A stretch of DNA of 64,000 nt from Poriferisodalis sp965204125 (GCF_965204125.1 NZ_OZ241968.1:2852001-2916000), one strand, 5' to 3'; numbered from the stretch's first letter, positions 35,544 through 43,872 are shown. Notes: generated by a model from the letters alone, not told the origin. Numbers and translations are program-made.

Positions 35544-36397
35544 TGCAGGAACACTCGCTTCCGCACGGGGATCGCCATGATCCGCCCGGCCCACAGCCAG
35601 CAGCCGGCCACGGCGAGCACACTGAACGCCACGAGCAGCTGACCGTTGCTCGACTCGTAGGCCTGCCGTCCGCGCCCGATGCTCAGGCCGATCACGGCCA
35701 TGAAAGCGGGCACCGTCGCGACGAAGCTGCGTGCGAATCGGGCACCGGCCTGCTTGGCCCGGGCGTCGGAGCGAGCGGCGGCCTCAGCCTGGGCCGCCTC
35801 GGCCAGCGCACGCAGGCGGGCATCGATCCGCACCCCGCCAATCTGGTGCGCGGCCAGCAGCGTCTCACAGACGGCGTCCGCCGTCGGGTCGGCGAGCGCT
35901 GTCTTGAGGACACGGAGCGAGGTCTCGAAGTCTGTGCTTAACGACCACGTGCGCGCCGCTTCGGAGAACGCTGGGCGCATGCCAATTGGGGCCTGCATTC
36001 CCGCGGCGAACAGTGCGGCCGGGATCGACTGACCCCTGTGGGCCACCAGGACCCGGATCTCCGCGAGCAGACGCGGCCACGCCTGCCAGCAGGCGGCTGC
36101 GCGGCGACGGTGCCGTTGCACCGCAGCGCACGGGGGGATTGCCGCGCTGAGCACGGCAACGAGGGTGGGTGCGACGCCGCCGCCGAAGAGCGTCCAGGCG
36201 CCGGTCCAGCCGGCGACGCCCGCTGCGACGCCGGCCAGCACGCGGCCAAGCAGCGGTACCGATGCCCGAGTCGTCGCTGACGTTGCGCGCCGCATCGATC
36301 CGGGCAGCCATCGGGCGGAGCTGGATGTGCCGCCGCCCGGCGTCGAGAGAAGCCACACGCCCGCTGCGCCAGCGACGATGAATGCCAAGGCAGTCAT
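35540..36397 (-). CDS. tadB: TadB-type inner-membrane platform protein (T2SSF)
   Basis: A 285-residue membrane protein. N-terminal helices (ALAFIVAGAAGVWLL; GVAAGVAGWTGAWTLF) are followed by the T2SSF cytoplasmic domain (WPRLLAEIRVLVAHRGQSIPAALF near residue 105) and two C-terminal helices. A four-base overlap with the ATPase gene upstream and with tadC downstream supports one operon. Confidence 0.8.
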   Translation of the reverse strand: MTALAFIVAGAAGVWLLSTPGGGTSSSARWLPGSMRRATSATTRASVPLLGRVLAGVAAGVAGWTGAWTLFGGGVAPTLVAVLSAAIPPCAAVQRHRRRAAACWQAWPRLLAEIRVLVAHRGQSIPAALFAAGMQAPIGMRPAFSEAARTWSLSTDFETSLRVLKTALADPTADAVCETLLAAHQIGGVRIDARLRALAEAAQAEAAARSDARAKQAGARFARSFVATVPAFMAVIGLSIGRGRQAYESSNGQLLVAFSVLAVAGCWLWAGRIMAIPVRKRVFLQ

Positions 36398-37686
36398 GCC
36401 GGTGCACCTGCCCCACCCTCGCCGGGCGCAGGCACCTCCGACCCTGCGGCGGTGAGCCGTGACATCACCCGCACCGAGACGTGAGGGGTCCTTTCGGGGG
36501 GATGGCCGTGGCGTGCCGGCGCATACAACGGCGTGGTGTCGAAGCAGATGCTGCCGTCGCCTTCGGGCTCTTCTACCGCTACGACCTCGGTGACCTCCAC
36601 ACCAGCGGGACCGCGCCGCAGGTGCACCACGATGTCGATCGACTCGGCCACGAGCTGGGTGATCGCCGCAACGGGCATCTCGCGCACGTCAGGGGAGAGC
36701 TGGCACATGAGCCGCAGCCGGCCGAGCGCCTGGCGTGCGGATCCCGCGTGGACGGTCGCGTAACCGGTGACCCCGCTGGACAGCGTCAGCAGCAAAGGGA
36801 CTGCCTCGCGGTCCCGCACTTCGCCCACGATGGCCACATCGGGTGCCATCCTCAGGAAGCCGGCCACCAGGCGCCGCAAGTCCACCGGAGCTCGCTCGGT
36901 CCGGCCGGGCCGGGTCTGCATCCCGGCGACGTTGGGCAGCGGGATGTCGAGCTCGAACACTTCCTCGGCGGTGACCACCCGCAGGCGCGGGTCGAGTTCA
37001 GCAGCGCAGCATCCCAGCAGCGTCGTCTTGCCGCTGCCGGGTGCGCCCGCGAACAGGATCGACAGTTGGGCACGCACAGCACCGCGAAGGAACTCGGCGA
37101 TCTCATCGGTCAGCGTGCCGATCGCCACCAGGTCGTTCAGGCTCGAAAAGGCGATCCCGGTGAACTTGCGGATGTTGAAGATCAGGTGGCCGCCGCGGCC
37201 GATGTCGGGATGGACGATGTGCAGGCGGGCGCCATTGTCGAGCTGCGCGTCCTGCAGTCCTTCGCTGGGATCCAGCTTGCGATGGGATGCCGTCGCGTCA
37301 TCGATGATCCTCGTCAGCGTGCGGCGGACGTGCTCGTCGTCGTGGAACGATTCGTCGTGCCGGCCGCTCGGACCGCGGTGGCGCTTGACGAAAATCTCAT
37401 GTGGCGCATTGACCATGATCTCCCAGACATCGATGTCGGCCAGCGGCGCTTCGAGCGGTCCGTAGCCGAGCAGGTTGCGCACGATCCGGTCGGCTAGGGC
37501 GTCGGCGTCGTCGATCGCATGGCCGTGAACGCCGCTCTTGAATCCGAGATTCCAGCGACGGATCTCCTCGTGGGCGAGCCCGGTGACTGCCAGATCCGCG
37601 CCTGGTGCACGCGGGTCCAGGCCGGTGTGACGGGCGCGCTCCGATACCGCCTGTTCGATCTCCGCGAGTGTCGCCGGATCGGTCAT
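36394..37686 (-). CDS. tadA: TadA/CpaF-type secretion ATPase
   Basis: A 430-residue VirB11-like ATPase that powers Flp pilus assembly. The N-terminal helical domain is followed by LLGYGPLEAPLADIDVWEIMVNAP near residue 72, the Walker A loop FAGAPGSGKTTLLG near 225, VVTAEEVFELDI near 250, and the arginine-and-His box FLRMAPDVAIVGEVRDREA plus GYATVHAGSARQALGRL. It overlaps cpaB upstream and tadB downstream by four bases each. Confidence 0.92.
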   Translation of the reverse strand: MTDPATLAEIEQAVSERARHTGLDPRAPGADLAVTGLAHEEIRRWNLGFKSGVHGHAIDDADALADRIVRNLLGYGPLEAPLADIDVWEIMVNAPHEIFVKRHRGPSGRHDESFHDDEHVRRTLTRIIDDATASHRKLDPSEGLQDAQLDNGARLHIVHPDIGRGGHLIFNIRKFTGIAFSSLNDLVAIGTLTDEIAEFLRGAVRAQLSILFAGAPGSGKTTLLGCCAAELDPRLRVVTAEEVFELDIPLPNVAGMQTRPGRTERAPVDLRRLVAGFLRMAPDVAIVGEVRDREAVPLLLTLSSGVTGYATVHAGSARQALGRLRLMCQLSPDVREMPVAAITQLVAESIDIVVHLRRGPAGVEVTEVVAVEEPEGDGSICFDTTPLYAPARHGHPPERTPHVSVRVMSRLTAAGSEVPAPGEGGAGAPA

Positions 37687-38411
37687 GGCGCTGCCTGCGC
37701 CGAAGCCCCCCAGGGCCGGATCAAGGTGATGGCGCCGGCATCGGCGCCTGCGGCGAGCGCGACCGCGGCGGCGCGGTCGCGCACCTGCAGGGTGACGGTG
37801 ATCGTGTCCGACAGCTGCCCTGTGCCAGCGAGGTCATCGACATCGAGCACGATGGCGCCGGCAGCCACCAGACCTGGCGCTTGCGAGCCGGTTGTGACAG
37901 CAAGGCTGCGATCGGTGACTACGGCGTCGACGCGGTCACCGGCAGCAATCAGCCCGTTGAGGGCCCCGGGACGATCAAGCTCGACAGCAACGGCATAGCC
38001 AGCGTCTCGACCGGCAGTTGATCGGCGCGAGCCGACGTCACCCCGGGCGAGCAATTCCCCGGCGTGAATGGCCTCGAGCACCACGCTGCCCACCACGTCA
38101 TTGCCGTCGCCCTCGCCGAAGACGGTCGCTTCGATCTCGGCTGGCAGGCGGATCGAGACCAAGGCAACATCGGCCGGCTCGATCACCCTGCCCGGAGCGA
38201 GTCGCGTCCGCGCGACCACGTAGCTGGTTTCGGGCGCAGCCGCTGACTGCTCGAACGCCCACCACAGTCCCAGTGCTGCAGCACCGCACAAGACGCCACC
38301 CGCGATGACGCGTGGGCGAAGCGATGACCGGCCACCACCGCTGGGGCGGTGTGCAGCAGGTGCAGGCGGCAGAGCCCGATGATCGGTTGGCGACAACGGA
38401 TCTGCGGGCAC
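37683..38411 (-). CDS. cpaB: CpaB/RcpC-like SAF-domain pilus assembly protein
   Basis: A 242-residue protein, first of the Tad operon. One membrane helix (VIAGGVLCGAAALGLWWAFE, about residues 35-54) is followed by a SAF domain (VVARTRLAPGRVIEPADVAL, about 65-125) and a C-terminal RcpC-like region with AAGDRVDAVV. In Flp systems it lines the periplasmic or cell-wall side of the export path. It starts with GTG; a TTAAGT hexamer lies seven bases before it at the edge of the AT-rich gap. Confidence 0.8.
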   Translation of the reverse strand: MPADPLSPTDHRALPPAPAAHRPSGGGRSSLRPRVIAGGVLCGAAALGLWWAFEQSAAAPETSYVVARTRLAPGRVIEPADVALVSIRLPAEIEATVFGEGDGNDVVGSVVLEAIHAGELLARGDVGSRRSTAGRDAGYAVAVELDRPGALNGLIAAGDRVDAVVTDRSLAVTTGSQAPGLVAAGAIVLDVDDLAGTGQLSDTITVTLQVRDRAAAVALAAGADAGAITLIRPWGASAQAAP

Positions 38412-38627
38412 GCCGCAGACTTAACCATGCTGGCGTGAAGTCACAAAATAATTATCAAAACTTCAGCAAACTGACTCAGTAGGTCGCATAGATATGGCGG
38501 TATAGCGCGTAATATCAATGGTTGATGTTGAAATGCACGTTGGCCGCCGGTTCGCGCACTAGCGTTGGCCCGCAGGGATCGATCACGTCCCTCGAGCGCC
38601 AACAGCCGACCGACTGCGAGGTGCGAG
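38412..38627. promoter_or_regulatory. AT-rich intergenic control region of Tad operon and HTH gene
   Basis: The stretch 38440-38535 is far richer in A and T than its surroundings (CACAAAATAATTATCAAAAC and on). It contains ATCAA-TGG-TTGAT (38514-38526), a 5-bp inverted repeat that could be an operator. It lies between the minus-strand Tad operon and the plus-strand helix-turn-helix gene, so it must hold both promoters. Confidence 0.55.
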
Positions 38628-38942
38628 ATGGCTGAGGAGCCGACCGAATCAGGCGACAACGGTGCAGCAGGCGAAGAACAGCACCAGGTTCCCTACGAAG
38701 AGATCGTCTGGCTGTCCACGCTGAAGGCCGCAGACCGCATGGGCATCACCACCCGGACGCTGTACCGCTTCATTGACCGGGGTGACCTGCCGGCGTACCG
38801 GTTCGGACGTGTCATCCGGTTGCGGCTGAGCGATGTGGACACGTTCATCGAGGAATGCAGGGTCGAGCCGGGCAGCCTCGAGCACCTTTATCCCGAAGCT
38901 CGTCCGGACGATCCCGACGAAGACGACGAACAAGCCGGGTAG
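38628..38942 (+). CDS. excisionase-type helix-turn-helix (HTH_17) regulator
   Basis: A 104-residue protein. WLSTLKAADRMGITTRTLYRFIDRGDLPAYRFGRVIRLRLSDVDTFIEE (about residues 28-77) is a MerR/excisionase-like winged helix, flanked by acidic tails. Similar small proteins (AlpA, BldC) act as regulators or DNA-architectural factors. There is no integrase nearby, so an excisionase role is unlikely. Its divergent position opposite the Tad operon suggests control of pilus genes; this is inference. The ATG at 38628 has GAGGTG upstream. Confidence 0.8.
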   Translation: MAEEPTESGDNGAAGEEQHQVPYEEIVWLSTLKAADRMGITTRTLYRFIDRGDLPAYRFGRVIRLRLSDVDTFIEECRVEPGSLEHLYPEARPDDPDEDDEQAG

Positions 38943-38953
38943 GTCGACGGCGC

Positions 38954-39745
38954 TTGAGCAGCGAGGCCACTCCACCCGCTGACGCCGGCGCGCCAGGGGG
39001 CGTGTGGAGCACGATCAGCCCACGCTTCGGCGCGACTCCCGATTGGCGCGCCGCTGCGAATCGAAGGCACTGGCCCGGGGGCCTCGCCCTGCTGTTCGTC
39101 ATCGGGCTCGGCGGCTCGCTCGCGTTGCTAGCGGTATCGCTGCTCGCGGCGCGAACCGGCTATGTGAACACCCTCGAGACCGAGTTGCTCGAACGGCCCC
39201 TCGTGGAGCAACTGCTGCTCGTCGCGCTGATCGCGCCCGTGATCGAGGAGCTCGTGTTCCGGCTCCCTCTGGCCGCCCGCCTGCGCCTGGGCGTGCTCGC
39301 AGCCACCGGGGCCTTCGGGTTGCTGAACTTTGCGGGCGGCGACGGTCCCGTCACCGTCGTTGCGGCCGTCTTCGCCCTCATCGTGCTGCTCTCTGGAGCG
39401 CTGTGGATCCAGTCGCTCGTCGCCGGCGTAGCGCGGCCCGACGCCGCGATCGAGACCGGGCCGGAGCCTCCGACTTGGTGTGACAGCGTTGCTCGCTGGT
39501 GGGAGGCTCATCCGCGCTGGCCGGTGTGGTGCTCGCTCGCCGCGTTCGGCGTCGTGCATCTCGCCAACTACGACGTGAACTGGACCTTTGCCACGGTTGT
39601 CGTGGCACCGCTGGTGGTGAGCCCGCAGATCTGGCTGGGCCTCATGTTCACCATCGCGCGGGTGCGGTATGGCTGGTGGGCGGGCTTGGTACTGCACGCG
39701 TTCCACAACCTCGCGGTCTGGAGCGTGACTACCGCCGCCGGCTGA
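38954..39745 (+). CDS. CPBP-family intramembrane metalloprotease
   Basis: About 263 residues with roughly six to seven hydrophobic segments. APVIEELVFRLPL has the EExxxR motif, FGVVHLANYD the second His motif and LHAFHNLAVWS the third, the CAAX/CPBP (Abi) protease pattern. Substrate unknown; such proteases process membrane peptides or prenylated proteins. The start is uncertain: TTG at 38954 (12 bases after the HTH gene) and GTG at 39002 are both possible. Confidence 0.75.
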   Translation: MSSEATPPADAGAPGGVWSTISPRFGATPDWRAAANRRHWPGGLALLFVIGLGGSLALLAVSLLAARTGYVNTLETELLERPLVEQLLLVALIAPVIEELVFRLPLAARLRLGVLAATGAFGLLNFAGGDGPVTVVAAVFALIVLLSGALWIQSLVAGVARPDAAIETGPEPPTWCDSVARWWEAHPRWPVWCSLAAFGVVHLANYDVNWTFATVVVAPLVVSPQIWLGLMFTIARVRYGWWAGLVLHAFHNLAVWSVTTAAG

Positions 39746-39865
39746 TAAATCCCGGGGTCCGCCGCTTTTCCCGCTCTTGTTCGCCTTGCTCACGGGCCGC
39801 TCGGGCCCCGGCTTCGCCTCTGCGGCGCATCGGTACCCTTCAGCCTGATCGGGACTCCGCCATCA

Positions 39866-41305
39866 GTGAGCTTGCAGATCTTCGACACGATGACGCGGCG
39901 CAAGACCGCCTTCGTCCCGCGAACGCCGGGCGAGATCTCGATGTATGTCTGCGGACCGACGGTCTATGACGTACCTCACCTCGGCCACGGCCGCACCGCG
40001 CTGAGCTACGACGTCATCCGGCGGTACTTGGAGTGGTCTGGATATGAGGTGACGGTGGCGTCGAATGTCACCGACATCGACGACAAGATCGTGGAGCGCG
40101 CCCAGCGCGAGCAGCGCTCCGAGGCCGATGTCGCCGCCGAGTTCACTGCCGCATACGACGAGCAGATGGGCCGGCTCGGCGTGCTGCGGCCCCATTCGCG
40201 GCCCCATGCCACCCACTTCATCTCGCAGATGATCGACGTGATCGCTGAGCTGCGTTCGCTCGGTGCCGCGTACGACGTGCCGGGCAAGGGGGTGTACTTC
40301 GCTGTCGACGCTGCCCCCGGGTACGGCAAGTTGGCGGGCCGGACCATCGAGCAGCTCAGCGCCGACGCTGGCGCGCGCGTCGATGTCGATCCCGACAAAC
40401 GCTCGCCGCTGGACTTCGCGCTGTGGAAGGCAGCGCAGCCGGGGGAGCCGCGCTGGGACACGCCGTGGGGGGAAGGCCGGCCCGGCTGGCACACCGAGTG
40501 CGTCGCGATGTCGCTCAGCGCGCTCGGGCCCGGCTTCGACATCCACGGCGGGGGCGACGACCTGGTCTTTCCCCACCACCAGAACGAGTGCGCCCAGGTG
40601 ATCGCCATGGGCGAAGCGTTTGCCCGCTACTGGGTGCACAGCGCCATGGTGAACGTCGGCAGCCAGAAGATGGCCAAGTCGCTGGGCAACTACACCCAGC
40701 TCGCCGACGCGATCGACGCAGTCGGCCCCCGCGCTGTGCGCTTGCTGGTGCTGCAGACCCACTACCGGCGGACGATGGAGATGGGGTCCGACTCGCTTGA
40801 AGCAGCGCGCAGCGCTGTCGGCCGGCTCGATGCGTTTGCCCGGCGGATCGCCGCTGCGGGCATCGCGGACGGCATCGACGCAGCAGTGCGGCGGCCTGAC
40901 ATCGAACGCGGCGCCGTTCCCGACGTGGATGTCGAATCCGTAGCGGCGTTCGCAGCGGCTATGGACGACGATTTCTCCACACCCACAGCCCTCGATGTGA
41001 TCTTTCGAATGGTGCGTCGTGCGAACGCTTCGCTGGACGAAGCAGTGCCTGTCGAAGCTTCCAGATCTGCTCGTACGGCGCTGCACCTGCTCGGCGTCCT
41101 GGGGCTCAGCTGCGGTGACGACGAATGCGAAGATCACCGTGACGGCGAGCTCGCCGATGCCGAGGTGGACGCATTGCTGGCACAACGGGCATCGGCGCGA
41201 GCATCTCGCGACTTCGACACCGCCGACCGCATTCGAGACGATCTGTCGGCCGCAGGCATCGTGGTCGCCGACGGCCCCGACGGCGCCACCTGGCACCGCG
41301 CCTGA
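39866..41305 (+). CDS. cysS: cysteine-tRNA ligase
   Basis: A 479-residue class I aminoacyl-tRNA synthetase. YVCGPTVYDVPHLGHGRTAL has the zinc-binding Cys and the HIGH-type motif, GWHTECVAMS and HGGGDDLVFPHHQNE carry the other zinc ligands, and QKMAKSLGN is the KMSKS loop. The C-terminal DALR helices and RASRDFDTADRIRDDLSAAGI tail separate CysS from the mycothiol enzyme MshC. The start is GTG; a TACCCT hexamer lies 26 bases before it. The stop TGA abuts the reverse stop of nudC (TGATCA). Confidence 0.95.
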   Translation: MSLQIFDTMTRRKTAFVPRTPGEISMYVCGPTVYDVPHLGHGRTALSYDVIRRYLEWSGYEVTVASNVTDIDDKIVERAQREQRSEADVAAEFTAAYDEQMGRLGVLRPHSRPHATHFISQMIDVIAELRSLGAAYDVPGKGVYFAVDAAPGYGKLAGRTIEQLSADAGARVDVDPDKRSPLDFALWKAAQPGEPRWDTPWGEGRPGWHTECVAMSLSALGPGFDIHGGGDDLVFPHHQNECAQVIAMGEAFARYWVHSAMVNVGSQKMAKSLGNYTQLADAIDAVGPRAVRLLVLQTHYRRTMEMGSDSLEAARSAVGRLDAFARRIAAAGIADGIDAAVRRPDIERGAVPDVDVESVAAFAAAMDDDFSTPTALDVIFRMVRRANASLDEAVPVEASRSARTALHLLGVLGLSCGDDECEDHRDGELADAEVDALLAQRASARASRDFDTADRIRDDLSAAGIVVADGPDGATWHRA

Positions 41306-42127
41306 TCAGCCGGCGCCGGTTCGCTTCAGCCAGTCGTCGATGAGCCAGCCGGCGATCGACATCCCGCCACGCGGACACGGGGGCAGGCTGTCGGCGGTGT
41401 ACCAACCGGCTTCGACGATCTCTTCGGGGTCGATCTCGATCTCGCCGGCTTCCCACTCGCAGGTGAAGCCGCACATCAGCGAGTGCGGGAAGGGCCACGG
41501 CTGGCTTCCGAAATAGCGGACGTTGCCGACCGTGACCTGGACTTCCTCGTAGACCTCCCGGGCCACGGCGTCCTCAAGGCTCTCACCGGGTTCGACAAAG
41601 CCGGCGAGCGCGCTGTAGAAGCGGCCGGGGAACTGCCGGCCCCATGCGAGCAGCACCTCGGGGCCGCGTTCGACGAGAACGATCATGGCGGGGCTGAGCC
41701 TCGGAAACGCCATGTGCCCGCACTCGCCGCAGACCCGTGCCCGATCGGATGGGTTGGTGGTGGTCGGGCTGCCGCAGCGCCCGCAATAGCGATGGGTTCG
41801 CTCGAACTCCACGATCTGTGCGGCGCGGCCGGCGATCTGCCAATGCTCGTCGGGAATGCGGCCGTAGAGCTTGCGCAGCGGCACGGGTTCGAGGTCGCCC
41901 TCGTCGAGCGGCGGTGCGTCGGCGGGGTCCATGTCGACAGCCCAGACGCCGCGGCCATCGAGCACGCCGAGGAATGAGGCAGGGGGCGAGCCGTTGCCGA
42001 CGGGCGCCGTGGAGCTCGCGCACAGGCCGCTGCCCGGCTCGGTGAACACCGTGCCTGAGCGGATAGGAATCCAGACGCGCGACGTGTCGTCGAGGTCGTC
42101 AGGCGGCTGCGTCAGAACCGTGAACAC
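41306..42127 (-). CDS. nudC: NAD(+) diphosphatase NudC (RNA de-NADding Nudix hydrolase)
   Basis: A 273-residue Nudix enzyme that hydrolyses NAD(H) and can remove NAD caps from RNA. A zinc ribbon (CGRCG near residue 101, CGECG near 118) precedes the Nudix box GFVEPGESLEDAVAREVYEE (about 171-190) and the NudC-specific SQPWPFPHSLM (about 205). The start is GTG. It is downstream of lexA on the same strand, separated by the palindrome array, so it may be the distal gene of a lexA transcript or have its own promoter. Confidence 0.93.
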   Translation of the reverse strand: MFTVLTQPPDDLDDTSRVWIPIRSGTVFTEPGSGLCASSTAPVGNGSPPASFLGVLDGRGVWAVDMDPADAPPLDEGDLEPVPLRKLYGRIPDEHWQIAGRAAQIVEFERTHRYCGRCGSPTTTNPSDRARVCGECGHMAFPRLSPAMIVLVERGPEVLLAWGRQFPGRFYSALAGFVEPGESLEDAVAREVYEEVQVTVGNVRYFGSQPWPFPHSLMCGFTCEWEAGEIEIDPEEIVEAGWYTADSLPPCPRGGMSIAGWLIDDWLKRTGAG

Positions 42128-42141
42128 CGGTCAAGTTGACC

Positions 42142-42290
42142 ACACAGCGCCTATAGGCGCTGTGTCTGATGGTCCGCCGCTACAGGCGGCGCCGTGTTTG
42201 ATGCTCCGGCGGCTACAGCCGCCGCTGTGTCGAATTGTCCGCCGCTATAGGCGGCGCTGTGTTTGATGCACCGGCGCCTAAAGGCGCCGG
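42142..42290. repeat. array of five periodic palindromes between lexA and nudC
   Basis: Five hairpin-forming sequences are centred near 42153, 42182, 42215, 42248 and 42280, about 32-33 bp apart. The first (42142-42165) is a perfect 24-bp palindrome; the third is CGGCGGC-TACA-GCCGCCG; the fifth is CCGGCGCC-TAAA-GGCGCCGG and includes the lexA stop. Loops are TATA, TACA or TAAA. Spacers share GCTGTGTTTGATG-CC with variants. Stem sequences differ between units but keep pairing. Confidence 0.85.
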
Positions 42291-42934
42291 ATGACCGTCA
42301 CGACCTTGCCGTAGATGGTGACTTCGTCGGCGGGGCGGACGATCGGACTGTGGTTTTGATTTGCCGGTTCTAGGACGACGTTGTCGCCATCGCGCCGGTA
42401 GCGCTTGACGGTGCCTTCACCGCCATCGATGCCAGCGACGACGATGTCGCCAGGCTCCGCCTCGGGTTGGTGGCGCGCCACTACGTAGTCGCGATCCCAA
42501 ATGCCGACATCGATCATCGAGTCGCCCCGCACCCGGAGCATGAAGAGCTCACCGCTGCCGGTGAAGTCGGCAGGCAGCGGCAGCAGTTCCTCGACGTTCT
42601 GCTGAGCGAGCACGTCGGTGCCTGCCGCGACCTCTCCGATGAGCGCCACGTGACGGGCCGGTCGCCGCTCGCCCTTCACCCCTGTCTGCCAGTCGCAGTT
42701 GATGATGAGCGCTCTGGGCCGCGACGGGTCGCGCCGGATCCATCCGTCGGCCTCAAGCGTTCGCAGGTGGCGGTGCACAGTCGCGGGCGAGTTGAGATTG
42801 ACCTCGTCGCCGATCTCGCGCACGGACGGGGGATAGCCGCGCTCGCGCTGCATCACGTCGATGAACTCGAGCATGGCGCGCTGGCGCTCGTTGAGATGTG
42901 CGACCCGCTGACCTGCGGCGCTGGTTGTTGGCAT
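42278..42934 (-). CDS. lexA: SOS repressor LexA
   Basis: A 218-residue repressor-protease. The winged helix occupies residues 12-72 (ERGYPPSVREIGDEVNLNSPATVHRHL). The self-cleavage site is Ala104-Gly105 in IGEVAAGTDVLA, with catalytic Ser139 (RGDSMIDVGIW) and Lys177 (GTVKRY). RecA-stimulated cleavage would derepress SOS genes. The ATG at 42934 has GAAAGG upstream; a longer frame exists but is unlike the family. Two GAAC-N4-GTTC type sites lie 77-115 bases upstream, indicating autoregulation. Confidence 0.95.
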   Translation of the reverse strand: MPTTSAAGQRVAHLNERQRAMLEFIDVMQRERGYPPSVREIGDEVNLNSPATVHRHLRTLEADGWIRRDPSRPRALIINCDWQTGVKGERRPARHVALIGEVAAGTDVLAQQNVEELLPLPADFTGSGELFMLRVRGDSMIDVGIWDRDYVVARHQPEAEPGDIVVAGIDGGEGTVKRYRRDGDNVVLEPANQNHSPIVRPADEVTIYGKVVTVIRRL

Positions 42935-43010
42935 GGTGAACCTTTCAGATCGGTCCCTGCAGCCCGGCATCTGTTGCCCGGCGTGCTCTGATGACCTCGT
43001 CGTCGGGAAG

Positions 43011-43022
43011 GAACTCTCGTTC
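43011..43022. promoter_or_regulatory. LexA box 1 upstream of lexA
   Basis: GAAC-TCTC-GTTC, flanked by G and C to give GGAAC-N4-GTTCC. This matches the Gram-positive/actinobacterial SOS box consensus GAAC-N4-GTTC exactly. Confidence 0.8.
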
Positions 43023-43037
43023 CGGCCAGTACACTAA

Positions 43038-43049
43038 CAACAAATGTTC
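43038..43049. promoter_or_regulatory. LexA box 2 upstream of lexA, one mismatch
   Basis: CAAC-AAAT-GTTC, one base off GAAC-N4-GTTC, 27 bp from box 1 centre to centre. It lies in a locally AT-rich stretch likely to hold the lexA promoter. Confidence 0.6.
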
Positions 43050-43075
43050 CGGATAGCGCGCATTTGTTCGAAGCC

Positions 43076-43804
43076 TCAGCGCTCAGAGCGCACCCAGCGC
43101 ACGAAGAGCACGTCATCGTGCGCGATCACGTGCTCCAGCGCGAAGGCGCGGGGTGGTGCCGCCGGTGAACCGCCGCTGGGCGCGGAGGCGATGCGTGGGG
43201 CATCGGTCCCCACGGCCAGCGGCGCGTGGGTCAAGTTCACCTCATCCACGAGATCGGCTGCCAGCAGGCTGGCGTTGAGCGCTGGCCCTCCCTCGCAGAG
43301 CACGACGCGCGCCCCCAGCGAACTCAGGTGCCGCAAGGCGGCAACCAGATCCACCGAACCGGTGCCAGCGCGTACAAGCTCCGCTCGGTCCGCCAACCGT
43401 TCTGCAGCGTCGCCGTTCGAGTCGACGGTGGTCATCACCAGCGGCAACGGTGCTGTAGGCGGGTCTGGCAGCTGGCTGAACAGCGGCAAGTCTGGGTCGA
43501 CGCTGAGCGAACCGCTGACCACGGCAATGCGGGCTCCAGATTGCCGCGCCGGGCGGTACCGCTCGGCGTTTGCCGTGCGCGCACCCACAAGGATCGTGTC
43601 GGCCTGCGCGCGCAGCGCCCCGAACATCGCCTTGTCGGGCTCGCTCGAGAGTCCCCCCGACAGGCCGTCGATCGCCGCGGCGCCGTCGATGCTCGCGACC
43701 ATGTTGAGCATCACCCAGGGACGGTCGGCGTGCGGTGCGCGTTGGGGGCCGGCGGCGTGCAGAGCATCGACGGGCTCGGGCGGCAGCGGGTACAGCCGGT
43801 GCAC
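43076..43804 (-). CDS. RibD C-terminal-type pyrimidine reductase family protein
   Basis: A 242-residue protein with the dihydrofolate-reductase-like RibD_C fold. RPWVMLNMVASIDGAAAIDG near residue 28, ALRAQADTILVGARTANAERYRP near 63 and LGARVVLCEGGPALNASLLAADLVDEV near 164 are the NADPH and substrate regions. There is no N-terminal deaminase domain and no other rib gene nearby, so it may be a stand-alone riboflavin-pathway reductase or a related reductase. It starts with GTG and lies upstream of lexA on the same strand. Confidence 0.82.
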   Translation of the reverse strand: MHRLYPLPPEPVDALHAAGPQRAPHADRPWVMLNMVASIDGAAAIDGLSGGLSSEPDKAMFGALRAQADTILVGARTANAERYRPARQSGARIAVVSGSLSVDPDLPLFSQLPDPPTAPLPLVMTTVDSNGDAAERLADRAELVRAGTGSVDLVAALRHLSSLGARVVLCEGGPALNASLLAADLVDEVNLTHAPLAVGTDAPRIASAPSGGSPAAPPRAFALEHVIAHDDVLFVRWVRSER

Positions 43805-43852
43805 GCGGCGAGTCTGCCACCCGTTGCCCTCGGCGGGCGCTGTTGTGGGCGG

Positions 43853-43861
43853 TTATCCACA
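43853..43861 (+). promoter_or_regulatory. DnaA box upstream of nrdJ
   Basis: TTATCCACA, an exact match to the classical DnaA box, 183 bp before the nrdJ start. Confidence 0.6.
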
Positions 43862-43872
43862 GCAGTCGGCAG

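Noticed and set aside
33211..38411. General type II secretion or type IV secretion locus
   Set aside because: The ATPase is TadA/CpaF-type with CpaB, two T2SSF platform proteins and TadE-like pilins, which is the Flp/Tad set.
38628..38942. Prophage or integrative element excisionase
   Set aside because: The HTH type matches excisionases, but no integrase, attachment repeats or phage genes are near; a regulator of the Tad locus fits better.
39866..41305. Mycothiol ligase MshC
   Set aside because: The C-terminal DALR-type helices and tail are present, which MshC lacks.
42142..42290. CRISPR array
   Set aside because: Units are palindromes with similar spacers about 32 bp apart and sequence-varying stems; there are no unique spacers or cas genes.
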